Assembly: GCA_963806015.1 (NCBI GenBank)
Contig: CAWDWM010000010.1
Coordinates: 434,001 to 498,000, forward strand
Source of the DNA: JAOPZW01 sp963806015
GTDB taxonomy: Bacteria > Actinomycetota > Thermoleophilia > Solirubrobacterales > Solirubrobacteraceae
DNA length: 64,000 nucleotides
Direction: 5' to 3'
The position numbers and the translations under genes were made by a program. Under the pieces are notes generated by a model that did not search any database, was not told the origin of the DNA, and saw nothing but the letters and a program-made list of their open reading frames with translations. Shown one piece after another: positions 1-7,797 of the stretch (its first letter is position 1; every line of letters begins with the position of its first letter).

Positions 1-433
1 CTCGCGCGACCTGCCCGCCGAGCTCGGCCGGCCGACCGACGGGCGCCACCGCGCGGGCGCGGGGCGCGACAACCTCGTGCTGCCCTACGAGGGCGTGCGC
101 GGCGATGCGCTGTCCGAGGGCCAGCGCGAGGCGCTCATGGCGCTCATCGACAGCTACCTCATCCGCTGGCCGGAGGGCCACCGCGAGCTCGAGCGCGCGC
201 AGGTGGCGGCGCACCTCGACGAGACGCACTTCGCCTGGATCGGCGACACGCGCGCGGCGCCGTTCTACTACCGCGTGCACAGCCCGGTGATCCTCATCGA
301 GCTCGACCACCACCCGGGCATCCTGCTCGACAACGACGAGGCGGAGCCCTTCCACGTCCACACGATCGTGCGGATCCCCAACGGCGGCGACTACGGCATG
401 GAGCTCGTGCGGGCCCGCGGCGCGGCGGGCTGA
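1..433 (+). CDS. DUF3500 family protein, C-terminal part (5' end outside window)
   Basis: The reading frame is open from base 2 and ends at the TGA at 431-433, so only the last ~143 residues are present. The fragments DNLVLPYEG, HFAWIGDT, FYYRVHSPVILIELDHHPG and HVHTIVRIPNGGDYG are typical of the DUF3500 family C-terminus. The family has no established biochemical role. The several His residues in the last 60 residues could bind metal (inference). It lies 17 bp upstream of a bicupin gene on the same strand and may be cotranscribed with it. Confidence 0.8.
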   Translation, partial: SRDLPAELGRPTDGRHRAGAGRDNLVLPYEGVRGDALSEGQREALMALIDSYLIRWPEGHRELERAQVAAHLDETHFAWIGDTRAAPFYYRVHSPVILIELDHHPGILLDNDEAEPFHVHTIVRIPNGGDYGMELVRARGAAG

Positions 434-450
434 GGCGCAACAGGAGAGCA

Positions 451-1218
451 ATGGACTACCTGCGCAAGGTCGACTTCGACGCCTACGAGCGCGCCGGATA
501 CGAGTGGCAGTACCTCTACACCGGGGAGAGCTGCACCGTCATCGGCAGCAATGTCCCGGCCCATTCGACGGCGCCCCCGAACCACGTGCACCCCGTCGAT
601 CAGCTGTATTACATCGTCCTGGGCGAGATGCAGCTGCAGCTCGGGGTCGAGCGCTTCACGGCCGGCCCGGGGACGCTCGTGTACATCCCGGCGGGCACGC
701 CGCACCACAACTGGAACGAGGGCGACGTCGACGAGTTCCACTTCGAGGTGCTCGCGCCGGCGCCGATGCCCAACCAGACGGTCATGACCCCCACCGATTC
801 CACGGACGCGGGCGGCCGCCCGTATCGGGTGCGCGCGCTGGCCGACGTGGAGGTCGAGGAGCCGCTGCCCGGCTTCGCGATGCAACGGCTCCTGCGCCGC
901 GCCGACCCCTCGGAGCACGTGTCGCTGTACATCGGGTCGGTCGAGCCCGGCGCGGGCGGGCCGGGGACGCACATCCACGGCTTCGACCAGTTCTACTTCG
1001 TGCTGGAGGGGACGATGACGGTCGAGGTGGGTCTCGAGCGCCACGTCGCGGATCCGTTCACGCTGGTGGTCCTGCCCGCCGGCGTCCCGCACCGCCAGTT
1101 CAACGAGGGCGAGCAGACCGAACGCCACATCACCCTGATCGTTCCGGAGCCACCGGCCGGCGACACCGCCTGGGACGTCGGCGTCAGCTTCGCCGCCACC
1201 GGCGAGGTCCACGCCTGA
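451..1218 (+). CDS. two-domain cupin protein (bicupin)
   Basis: 255 aa with two cupin_2 barrels. Metal-binding-type motifs are NHVHPVDQLYYIVLGE (His45, His47, Gln51) with PHHNWNEG near 85, and THIHGFDQFYFVLEG (His174, His176, Gln180) with PHRQFNEG near 220. The internal duplication is obvious. Bicupins include ring-cleaving dioxygenases and sugar or oxalate enzymes; the exact reaction cannot be read from sequence. AGGAGA at 441-446 is a good ribosome-binding site for the ATG at 451. It follows the DUF3500 gene by 17 bp and is convergent with a GntR regulator, so it may belong to a small catabolic unit. Confidence 0.8.
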   Translation: MDYLRKVDFDAYERAGYEWQYLYTGESCTVIGSNVPAHSTAPPNHVHPVDQLYYIVLGEMQLQLGVERFTAGPGTLVYIPAGTPHHNWNEGDVDEFHFEVLAPAPMPNQTVMTPTDSTDAGGRPYRVRALADVEVEEPLPGFAMQRLLRRADPSEHVSLYIGSVEPGAGGPGTHIHGFDQFYFVLEGTMTVEVGLERHVADPFTLVVLPAGVPHRQFNEGEQTERHITLIVPEPPAGDTAWDVGVSFAATGEVHA

Positions 1219-1238
1219 GCGTCGCGCGTCGCGGCGGC

Positions 1239-2024
1239 TCAGCGCGCCGCGACGGGGTCTGCGGTCGCGTTGCCGGCCTCGTCGGTGAACTCGCCGATCT
1301 CGGCGTCGAAGTTCAGCCCGGCCCGCTCCCACCCGGTGCGCATCTCGTTGACGTGCTTGCGCACCATCAGCGCCGCGGCCTCCGGGTCGCGCGCCTGGAT
1401 CTCCTCGAGGATCCGGTGATGCGCGTCGAGCGCCCGCTCGCCGTGCTCGCGCGAGACGACGAAGCGGCGCAGGACGGGCATGAGCAGATCGCTGATCGGG
1501 CTGCGGGCGATGACCAGCGCCGGGTTGGCGCTCATCTCCGCGATGGTGAGGTGGAACTCCTGATCGAGGCGATTCCACTCGGCGAAATCGCCGACGCTCG
1601 CCGCCTGCGCCTGGAGGTTGATCTCCAGCTGCGCGATGCCCGACGAGTCGGCCCGCGTCGTGGCCAGGCGCGTGAGCTCGGGCTCGAGGACGAGCAGCGC
1701 CTCGTGCAGGTGGTGGAAGGTGACGTTGCGCCGTCGCAGCGCGCGGTGCAGCTCGCGGTAGGCGCGCTCCTCGCTCGGCCGGCGCACCACCATGATCTTC
1801 GGGCTCGTCCGCTCGATGAGACCGCTCTCCTCGAGCGTCCGCAACGCCTCGCGAACCGTCGAGCGGCTCACCTGGGCGTCCTTGGCCAGTGCGCTCTCGG
1901 AGGGGATGCGATCACCCTCGCCCAGCTCGCCCGAGACGATGCGCTGGCGGATCATCGAAGCCAGCTCCTCGTACGCACGCGCGACGCGCACGGGCCTCAC
2001 GATGAACGGAGGCTTTGACGGCAT
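1239..2024 (-). CDS. FadR-type GntR transcriptional regulator (FCD domain)
   Basis: 261 aa. The N-terminal winged helix-turn-helix (about residues 14-80) contains MIRQRIVSGELGEGDRIPSE and QVSRSTVREALRTLEESGL, diagnostic of the GntR family. The all-helical C-terminal part (about 100-230) with EFHLTIAEMSANP and the His-containing HHRILEEIQ matches the FCD ligand-binding domain, which usually senses an organic acid through a metal site. The intergenic DNA upstream (2025-2115) carries three short palindromes, so autoregulation is likely. The gene is convergent with the bicupin gene. Confidence 0.9.
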   Translation of the reverse strand: MPSKPPFIVRPVRVARAYEELASMIRQRIVSGELGEGDRIPSESALAKDAQVSRSTVREALRTLEESGLIERTSPKIMVVRRPSEERAYRELHRALRRRNVTFHHLHEALLVLEPELTRLATTRADSSGIAQLEINLQAQAASVGDFAEWNRLDQEFHLTIAEMSANPALVIARSPISDLLMPVLRRFVVSREHGERALDAHHRILEEIQARDPEAAALMVRKHVNEMRTGWERAGLNFDAEIGEFTDEAGNATADPVAAR

Positions 2025-2045
2025 GACGCCAATAATAGCTCTGAC

Positions 2046-2095
2046 TGTCTGACATTGGAGACCAATTTCGTATCTTCGTGTCCGACCATCGGACA
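2046..2095. promoter_or_regulatory. cluster of three palindromes upstream of the GntR gene (candidate operators)
   Basis: Three perfect inverted repeats lie within 50 bp: TGTC-T-GACA (2046-2054), ATTGG-AGA-CCAAT (2054-2066) and TGTCCGA-CCA-TCGGACA (2079-2095). FCD-type GntR regulators commonly bind short palindromes next to their own gene; PdhR and LldR sites also have ATTGG...CCAAT arms. Assignment to the adjacent regulator is inference. Confidence 0.5.
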
Positions 2096-2124
2096 GAGAT
2101 TGAGGAGCGGCCGGGTTGTCTGCA

Positions 2125-2256
2125 GCGCGCCGAACGTCGGTCCTGCCCCCTCAGGAGGGGGGAAAACCGGCGTTCGGCGCGCACCACCAGCGCGCCCGAC
2201 CCTCGCGGACTCCGTTGCCCTCGGTGATGCTGTTCAGGTCGCTCTCGCTGGGCGTC
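2125..2256 (+). repeat. type-A hairpin repeat, copy 1 (half element)
   Basis: A 58-nt hairpin with arms at 2125-2142 and 2165-2182 (one mismatch) encloses an inner 7-bp hairpin CCCCCTC-AG-GAGGGGG. The following ~75 bp (ACCACCAGCG ... CCCTCGGTGATGCTGTTCAGG) match the reverse complement of the left half of the element at 21949-22164. The repeat runs into the start of the next gene; the ATG at 2227 is part of the repeat end. Confidence 0.75.
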
Positions 2257-2622
2257 GCCGTGGCGGCGGGCCTCCTCGTCATCCTCGGCGGCCTGGGCGA
2301 GTGGTACGTCATCCCCGTCACCTTCGCGTCCTTCGCGTGCTGTGTGTTCTGGTCGATCGCGACCGGCCTCGACGGCTGGGCGGCCAACGGCGGCGGCGTG
2401 GGCAACAGCCTGCAGGCACTGGGCAAGCCCGCGACGGCCGGCGCCGGCGCCTTCGGCGGCGTGATCTCGACCCCGTATGGCTGGGTCGCGGTCAACACCT
2501 TCGCCACGCTGATCGTCGGCTGCGCGTGTGGCCTGGCCTCCGCGCGCCTGGCCGCCGCGCTGACGCCCAAGCCGGCGACCGCGCGGGCGCCGGACTCGGG
2601 CGGCGCCGCCCCCGCGCACTGA
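2227..2622 (+). CDS. small hydrophobic membrane protein, unknown function
   Basis: About 131 aa from the ATG at 2227. The frame is open upstream to 2116, but that part is a dispersed repeat, so I take the first ATG after it. Three hydrophobic segments are visible: around SLGVAVAAGLLVILGGL, YVIPVTFASFACCVFWSIA and VAVNTFATLIVGCACGLA. A Gly/Ala-rich loop sits between the second and third, and a polar tail follows. Codon bias is strong through the body. No family is recognised. The 3' neighbour is a secreted protein on the same strand. Confidence 0.6.
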   Translation: MLFRSLSLGVAVAAGLLVILGGLGEWYVIPVTFASFACCVFWSIATGLDGWAANGGGVGNSLQALGKPATAGAGAFGGVISTPYGWVAVNTFATLIVGCACGLASARLAAALTPKPATARAPDSGGAAPAH

Positions 2623-2673
2623 ACATCGCGCACAAGGTCCGTCACGTTGCGTGGCGCGGGCGGTTTGACCACC

Positions 2674-3489
2674 ATGACCACCGTGACCGCCGCCCTCCGC
2701 CGCGCCTCGCTTGCGGCGCTCGCCCTCGTCGCGGTTGGCGCGCCGGCGGCGCTCGCCGACCGTCCGAACTACCCGCAGGACGACAACATCTGGGCGACGA
2801 GCGTCCCGGCCGGGCAGACCGAGCACGGCGTCTGGACGGCCGGCAACGTCAACGACCCCCACGATTGGTTCTTCCGGCGCAACGAGTACTGGGCGACCGC
2901 CGATCGCTGGTATGAGACGGTCACGGACCGCGCCGGGCGCCTCATCGCGCAATCGGTGAGCGGGCCCGAGGGAACGACATCGTTCCTCACGCCGGAGGGC
3001 CAGCGGGCGGGCCCGGGCGACCATTCGCGCACGTACGTACCGAAGGTCTGGCACACGCCGCATCCCAATCTGCCGCCCTTTCCCAGCTACGGCGCGACGT
3101 ACAACGGCGAGCTGATCGCCAGCCGCGTCTTCGTCGCGCTCTCGCCGCTGCGCAAGCAGACGATCGCGGGCTTCACCGGCACCGTCTACGAGCTGAACTT
3201 CGGCGGCCCCAACAAGCACACGGTGGAGACGATCGTGCTCCAGGACGGGACGCTGCAGCCGCTGATGCGCGAGGACAAGATCGCCCACCCCGGCGGGGGC
3301 GGCCCGGCGCTCGACTTCCAGAACCGCATGCGCTCCCGCGCGACGCTCCCGTCATCGGCCTCGCCCGTGCAGCTGAGCCATCTGACCTACGCCAAGACCG
3401 TGAGCCGGTGGCGCGCCAAGGTGAAGGCGGCCAAGGCGAAGCACGCCAAGGCCGGCCACGCCCGCCACACGACGCCCGGGCGCCACTAG
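2674..3489 (+). CDS. secreted protein of unknown function with basic C-terminal tail
   Basis: 271 aa from the ATG at 2674; an in-frame TTG at 2647 is a less likely start. A Sec signal peptide is clear: basic start, then LAALALVAVGAPAALADR with cleavage after ALA. The mature part is rich in aromatic residues and Pro/Asn (NDPHDWFFRRNEYWATADRW) and has no family I recognise. The last 35 residues are a Lys/Ala/His tail (KVKAAKAKHAKAGHARH), which could contact cell wall or nucleic acid (inference). Confidence 0.7.
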   Translation: MTTVTAALRRASLAALALVAVGAPAALADRPNYPQDDNIWATSVPAGQTEHGVWTAGNVNDPHDWFFRRNEYWATADRWYETVTDRAGRLIAQSVSGPEGTTSFLTPEGQRAGPGDHSRTYVPKVWHTPHPNLPPFPSYGATYNGELIASRVFVALSPLRKQTIAGFTGTVYELNFGGPNKHTVETIVLQDGTLQPLMREDKIAHPGGGGPALDFQNRMRSRATLPSSASPVQLSHLTYAKTVSRWRAKVKAAKAKHAKAGHARHTTPGRH

Positions 3490-3502
3490 CGCCGAGCCGT
3501 CG

Positions 3503-3814
3503 GTGTCCCTCGAGATCCCACACCTCCGGCGGCTCCTCCTGCCCGGCTTCGTCCGGGCGGGAGTCGTGGCGGTGGCGGTCTCGCTCACGGCAGCGGCGGG
3601 CGCCCACGCGGCCACGCCGAAGTCCGCGCGCGTCTGCGTATCCCGCGTGACGCTGGTCGAGTCGCCGGGTGGCGCCGTGACCGGCATCGTCCACCACGGC
3701 GACCTCGTCTTCGTGCTCAACGGCCGCTCACGCGCGCAGTGGTGGCGGGTCGCGACGACCTTCGGCGCCCGCGGCTGGGTGCGGCAGAGGTACCTCTGCG
3801 GGAGGGACCGATGA
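3503..3814 (+). CDS. small secreted SH3-like protein
   Basis: 103 aa from the GTG at 3503. A signal peptide (VVAVAVSLTAAAGAHAA) is followed by a ~65-residue domain starting at a Cys (VCVSRVTLV) and ending with a Cys (WVRQRYLC), with the SH3-like pattern GIVHHGD...WWRV...GWV. Two Cys bracket the domain, so a disulfide is likely. The stop overlaps the start of the sigma-factor gene (ATGA), which implies translational coupling. The sigma factor carries a related domain at its own C-terminus. Confidence 0.7.
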   Translation: MSLEIPHLRRLLLPGFVRAGVVAVAVSLTAAAGAHAATPKSARVCVSRVTLVESPGGAVTGIVHHGDLVFVLNGRSRAQWWRVATTFGARGWVRQRYLCGRDR

Positions 3815-5259
3815 GCACCGATCCGCTGCGCGTGCCGCGCCGGCTGCCCGTCCGCATGACGGATACCGAGCTGCTGGCGGCCCTGCGGGCGGGGGACCCC
3901 GCCGCCTTCCCCGAGCTCTGCGCGCGCCACGAGCCGGCCCTGCGCCGCTTCGCGCGCAGCATCCTGCGGGCGCGGCCGGCGGTGGTGGACGACGTCGTGC
4001 AGGAGTCGCTGCTGCGCGCGCACCGCGCGCTGCGTCGCGACGACCGCCACATCGAGATCCGGCCCTATCTCTTCCGGCTCGTGCGCAACTGCTGCCTGGA
4101 CGAGATCGCGCGGTCGCGCACCGACTCGGTCGCCCTGCATCTGCTGCACCGCGGTGACGAGCCGGCGAGCACCGACAGCGTCCACAGCGTGTTCGAGCGG
4201 CGCAATCGGCTGACCACGACGCTGGCGGACGTCGCCGACCTGCCCGAGCGCCAGCGCCACGCCCTGCTGCGCCGTGAGATCGATGGCCTGACGCACGAGC
4301 AGGTCGCCGCCGAGCTCGGCGTCACGCCCGGGGCCAGCCGCAGCCTCGTCCTGCGCGCCCGCGAAACGCTCACGCGCGCGGCGGCCGCGCGCGGGGCCGA
4401 CTGCGAGGATGTCCGCGCCGACCTGCTGCGCGCGCACGACGCCCGCCGCCGCGCCTCGGTGAGCGCGCTGCGCCACGTCGCCTCGTGCTCGCGCTGCCGG
4501 GCCTTCCGGACGGCGCTCAAGCACGACCGCCGCAGCCTGCGCGTCCTCGCACCGCCGGCATTCCTGCTCGGCTCCGCGCTGTTCGGTGGCAAGGCGATCG
4601 GCCTCGTGACGGGCGCGTCCAAGCCGGCGGGCGTCAAGGCGGCGGCGGTCCTCACCGCGGCGGCGCTCGCGGCCGGCGGCGCGTACGAGCTCCACACGCA
4701 GGTCTTCGGCCCCGGCGACCGCGCGCCGATCTCCGTCGTCGGCGTCGCCCTGCCGGGCGGCCAGCTGAGCGCCGGCCAACCGCTGCCCGCGCACACCGCA
4801 CTCGTCACCACCCAGGTCAGGCTGCCGCGGTCCGGCCCGGTGGCGCCCGCGACGCTCACGTGCCCGCCGGGCATGCGCGTCGCCGGGCTGGTCCCGGAGG
4901 CGGGGGACGGGCGCTCGCATGGCTTCGACGCCGCCACGATCATCGGCGCCAGCTCCATCGCCGGCGTGCAGTTCGCCAGCACCGGGCCCGACGCGGGCAA
5001 GACCGTCGAGGTCGCGATCCTCTGCCGCCAACCGGACCCGACGGGCTCCGTGCGCGCCGCGCCGGCCACGCGCAGCGGCGTGCCCCTCGTCCACGCCTGC
5101 CGGCGCCGCGCGGCCCTCAGCCGTTCGGTGCGGGGAGGCGTGAGCGGCACCGTGACGTCGCGCCAGCCACTGGCCGTGCTGGGCAGCCGCCATGGGTGGC
5201 TGCGCGTTCAGACCGACGCCGGGCGGACGGGGTGGGTCCGCGTGCGCGCGACCTGCTGA
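3811..5259 (+). CDS. ECF sigma factor fused to zinc-finger-like motif, membrane segment and SH3-like domain
   Basis: 482 aa from the ATG at 3811, chosen because it overlaps the upstream stop. Sigma region 2 lies at ~20-100 (VVDDVVQESLLRAHRAL, RPYLFRLVRNCCLDEI) and region 4 at ~140-190 (LPERQRHALLRREIDGLTHEQVA). An HxxxCxxC motif (His222, Cys226, Cys229) resembles the ZAS motif of anti-sigma factors. Hydrophobic stretches at ~247-267 and ~277-292 follow, then a ~190-residue part ending in an SH3-like domain bounded by Cys. A normal ECF sigma is ~180-200 aa. The layout suggests a membrane-tethered sigma with a built-in sensor (inference). Confidence 0.8.
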   Translation: MSTDPLRVPRRLPVRMTDTELLAALRAGDPAAFPELCARHEPALRRFARSILRARPAVVDDVVQESLLRAHRALRRDDRHIEIRPYLFRLVRNCCLDEIARSRTDSVALHLLHRGDEPASTDSVHSVFERRNRLTTTLADVADLPERQRHALLRREIDGLTHEQVAAELGVTPGASRSLVLRARETLTRAAAARGADCEDVRADLLRAHDARRRASVSALRHVASCSRCRAFRTALKHDRRSLRVLAPPAFLLGSALFGGKAIGLVTGASKPAGVKAAAVLTAAALAAGGAYELHTQVFGPGDRAPISVVGVALPGGQLSAGQPLPAHTALVTTQVRLPRSGPVAPATLTCPPGMRVAGLVPEAGDGRSHGFDAATIIGASSIAGVQFASTGPDAGKTVEVAILCRQPDPTGSVRAAPATRSGVPLVHACRRRAALSRSVRGGVSGTVTSRQPLAVLGSRHGWLRVQTDAGRTGWVRVRATC

Positions 5260-5298
5260 GCGTGTATCTGCGCCGCCGCCCCCGCGCTCCAACGGGCA

Positions 5299-5706
5299 AT
5301 GGCCATCGACACCGCCCACCCGATCGACGGCTCGGCCGTCGAGGCGGCGACGCAGAGCTTCAATGCCCACGACCTCGACGCGCTCGCGGAGGTGCTGGCC
5401 GAGGATGTCGTCTGTCACGTGCCGGGCGGAGGGCAGGAGACGGGCAAAGCGGCGTGCGTCGCGTTACACCGCCGCTGGCTGGCCGACTTCCCCGACGCTC
5501 GCGTCGAGGTCCGCGCGCGGCACGTCATCGACGACGTCGTGGTCGAGGAGGGCACCTTCCGCGGACGCCACGACGGCGTCGCGCACACCGGCCGCTCGGT
5601 GTGCATCGACTACGTGCGGGTCGCCCGGAGCCGGCGCGGCAAGCACGTCTCGGTCGACCTGATGTTCGACCGCCTCCTCATGCTCGAGCAGCTCGGGCTG
5701 GCCTAG
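5299..5706 (+). CDS. SnoaL-like / ester cyclase family protein
   Basis: 135 aa, the usual size of a single NTF2-fold SnoaL-like protein. Visible family features are FNAHDLDALAEVLAEDVVCHVPG near the start, HRRWLADFPDARVEVRARHVIDDVVVEEG in the middle, and GRSVCIDYVRV then the final helix/strand. Such proteins act as small isomerases, cyclases or hydrolases, or simply bind ligands; the substrate is unknown. It sits between the sigma factor and hypX on the same strand with short gaps. Confidence 0.75.
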   Translation: MAIDTAHPIDGSAVEAATQSFNAHDLDALAEVLAEDVVCHVPGGGQETGKAACVALHRRWLADFPDARVEVRARHVIDDVVVEEGTFRGRHDGVAHTGRSVCIDYVRVARSRRGKHVSVDLMFDRLLMLEQLGLA

Positions 5707-5722
5707 CCGGGGCGGTGCGCGG

Positions 5723-7447
5723 ATGCGGGTGCTGCTCCTGGGGTCGGCGCACAACAGCCTTAGCCAGCGCGTGTGGGTCGCGCTGGCCGAGCGCGGGCAC
5801 GAGCTGAGCGTCGCGGTGGTCGACTCGGCGGGCGCGATGGAGGCGGCGGTCGGCGAGCACCGCCCGCAGCTGATCGTGTGCCCGATGCTCAAGACGCGGA
5901 TCCCGGAGTCGATCTGGTCCACGCATCGCTGTCTGATCGTGCACCCCGGGCCGGCCGGCGACCGGGGACCGTCATCGCTGGACTGGGCGATCGAGCTCGG
6001 GATGCGCGACTGGGGGGTGACCGTGCTCGAGGCGAGCGCCGAGTTCGATGCCGGCGAGGTCTGGGCGACGCGCCCCTTCCGCACGCGCGCGGTCGGGAAG
6101 AGCAGCCTGTATCGCCACGAGGTGCGCCGCGCCGCGATCGAGGCCGTCCTGGAGGCGATGGACCGCATCGCCGGCGGCGCGAGCCCGTGCGCACCGGACC
6201 CGGGGATCGAGGGCCGGGCGCGGCCCCTGATGGGCCAGGACGTCCGCGCGATCGACTGGCGCTCGGAGTGCACCGACAGCGCGGTCCGCAAGATCCGCGC
6301 CGCGGAGGGCCATCCCGGCGTGCTCGACGCCATCGAGGGCACGCAGTTCCATCTCTTCGGCGCGCACCACGAGCGCGCGCTGCGCGGGCGCGCCGGCGAG
6401 ATCATCGCCCAGCGCAACGGCGCGATCTGCCGGGCGACGGTCGACGGCGCGGTCTGGATCACGCACCTCAGGCGCCGCGACACGCCGCTGCAGACGTTCT
6501 TCAAGCTTCCCGCCACGCGGGCGCTCGCCCTCGCCCAGCCACAGTTCGACGCGCCGGAGGTGCCCGTGGCGATCGACGCGCCGCTCGTCGCGGGCGACAC
6601 CTTCCGCGAGATCGCCTATGAGGAGCACGCGGGCGTCGGCTACCTGCACTTCGACTTCTACAACGGCGCGATGAGCACGGAGCAGTGCCGGCGCCTCCAC
6701 GAGGCGTACCTGTTCGCCCGCTCCCGGCGCGAGACCAAGGTCATCGTGCTCATGGGCGGCAGCGACTTCTTCTCCAACGGGATCCACCTCAACGTCATCG
6801 AGGCCGCCGACGACTCGGCCGCGGAGTCGTGGAGCAACCTGCGCGCCATCGACGACGTGGTGCGCGAGATCATCGAGACCGGCTCGCACGTCGTGGTCTC
6901 CGCGCTCGGCGGTGATGCCGCCGCGGGCGGCGTGCCGTTCGCGCTGGCGGCCGATCACGTCGTCGCGCGCGAGGACGTCGTGCTCAATCCGTACTACCGG
7001 CACATGGGCGGCCTCTACGGCTCGGAGTACTGGACCTACCTGCTGCCGCGCCGCGTCGGGGCCGAGCTGACGGCCCAGCTCACCGGCCCGCCGTTCACGG
7101 CGCTGGGCACGCGCCAGGCCGTGCGGATCGGCCTGCTCGACGCCGCCTTCGGGCCCACCGTGCACGCCTTCCATGCCCGCGTGCGCGCGCTGGCCGAGCG
7201 CCTGGCGCGCGCCCCCGACGTCGATCTCTGGCTGGCGGGCAAGCGGCATCGCCGCGCGCGCGACGAGGAGATCAAGCCGCTGAACGCCTATCGCAAGGAG
7301 GAGCTGGCCCGCTCCTACCGCTGCTTCTTCGGCGAGGACCGCAGCTACCACGAGGCGCGCCGGCGCTTCGTCCACAAGCTCGGCGCACCCTGCTCCGTCG
7401 CGCCGGCGGCCGTTGCGCCTGCGGATGCGCTGGTGCGGGCGGCATAG
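5723..7447 (+). CDS. hypX: HypX/HoxX-type hydrogenase maturation protein
   Basis: 574 aa with the two-module layout of HypX: an N-terminal formyltransferase-like domain (1-~270) with HPGPAGDRGPSSLDWAI (His74 to Ile90), and a C-terminal crotonase-like domain (~290-520) with GGSDFFSNGIHLNVIEAA. HypX takes a formyl group from N10-formyl-THF and releases CO, which becomes the active-site ligand of [NiFe] hydrogenases in air. No hydrogenase structural or hyp genes are in the window, so the partner must lie elsewhere or the protein has another use. Confidence 0.88.
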   Translation: MRVLLLGSAHNSLSQRVWVALAERGHELSVAVVDSAGAMEAAVGEHRPQLIVCPMLKTRIPESIWSTHRCLIVHPGPAGDRGPSSLDWAIELGMRDWGVTVLEASAEFDAGEVWATRPFRTRAVGKSSLYRHEVRRAAIEAVLEAMDRIAGGASPCAPDPGIEGRARPLMGQDVRAIDWRSECTDSAVRKIRAAEGHPGVLDAIEGTQFHLFGAHHERALRGRAGEIIAQRNGAICRATVDGAVWITHLRRRDTPLQTFFKLPATRALALAQPQFDAPEVPVAIDAPLVAGDTFREIAYEEHAGVGYLHFDFYNGAMSTEQCRRLHEAYLFARSRRETKVIVLMGGSDFFSNGIHLNVIEAADDSAAESWSNLRAIDDVVREIIETGSHVVVSALGGDAAAGGVPFALAADHVVAREDVVLNPYYRHMGGLYGSEYWTYLLPRRVGAELTAQLTGPPFTALGTRQAVRIGLLDAAFGPTVHAFHARVRALAERLARAPDVDLWLAGKRHRRARDEEIKPLNAYRKEELARSYRCFFGEDRSYHEARRRFVHKLGAPCSVAPAAVAPADALVRAA

Positions 7448-7450
7448 GCG

Positions 7451-7762
7451 CTACGTGACGCGCAGGTCGACGATGTGCTCGCTGACCGCCGGCGTCGCGT
7501 CAGGCTCCCACGGCCGGCGCTGGGCGAAGCGCACGCGCGTCGCCCCCGGGCGCAGGGCGCGGATGGTGAAGAGCTCGTCGGCGCTCGTGCCGATGCGGCG
7601 GTTGGCCGGCTGGGCGAGGCCCGTCGCGGTCACCTCCACGATGCCCTCGTCGCCCTCCACGAGCGCCACCCAGTGATAGCCCGCGGTGCCCAGGCCTGCA
7701 AGCCGGACGGGATGGTCCTCGCCCACGCGCAGCGCGACGACATCGCGGGGAGCCTCCGGCAT
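7451..7762 (-). CDS. chagasin-family (I42) peptidase-inhibitor-like protein
   Basis: 103 aa from the ATG at 7762. It has the three loop motifs of the chagasin/ICP fold: GTAGYHW (25-31, the NPTTGY-like loop), a middle strand with GTSADELFTI, and RRPWEP (82-87, the RPWE-like loop). Classical members inhibit papain-family cysteine proteases. No signal peptide is seen in this start choice; an upstream start gives an Arg/Cys-rich extension that does not look like a signal. Convergent with hypX and close to the GGDEF/HD-GYP gene. Confidence 0.75.
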   Translation of the reverse strand: MPEAPRDVVALRVGEDHPVRLAGLGTAGYHWVALVEGDEGIVEVTATGLAQPANRRIGTSADELFTIRALRPGATRVRFAQRRPWEPDATPAVSEHIVDLRVT

Positions 7763-7797
7763 GCCTGCCAGTGTCCCACCGCTCGGCGGGGCGCCGG

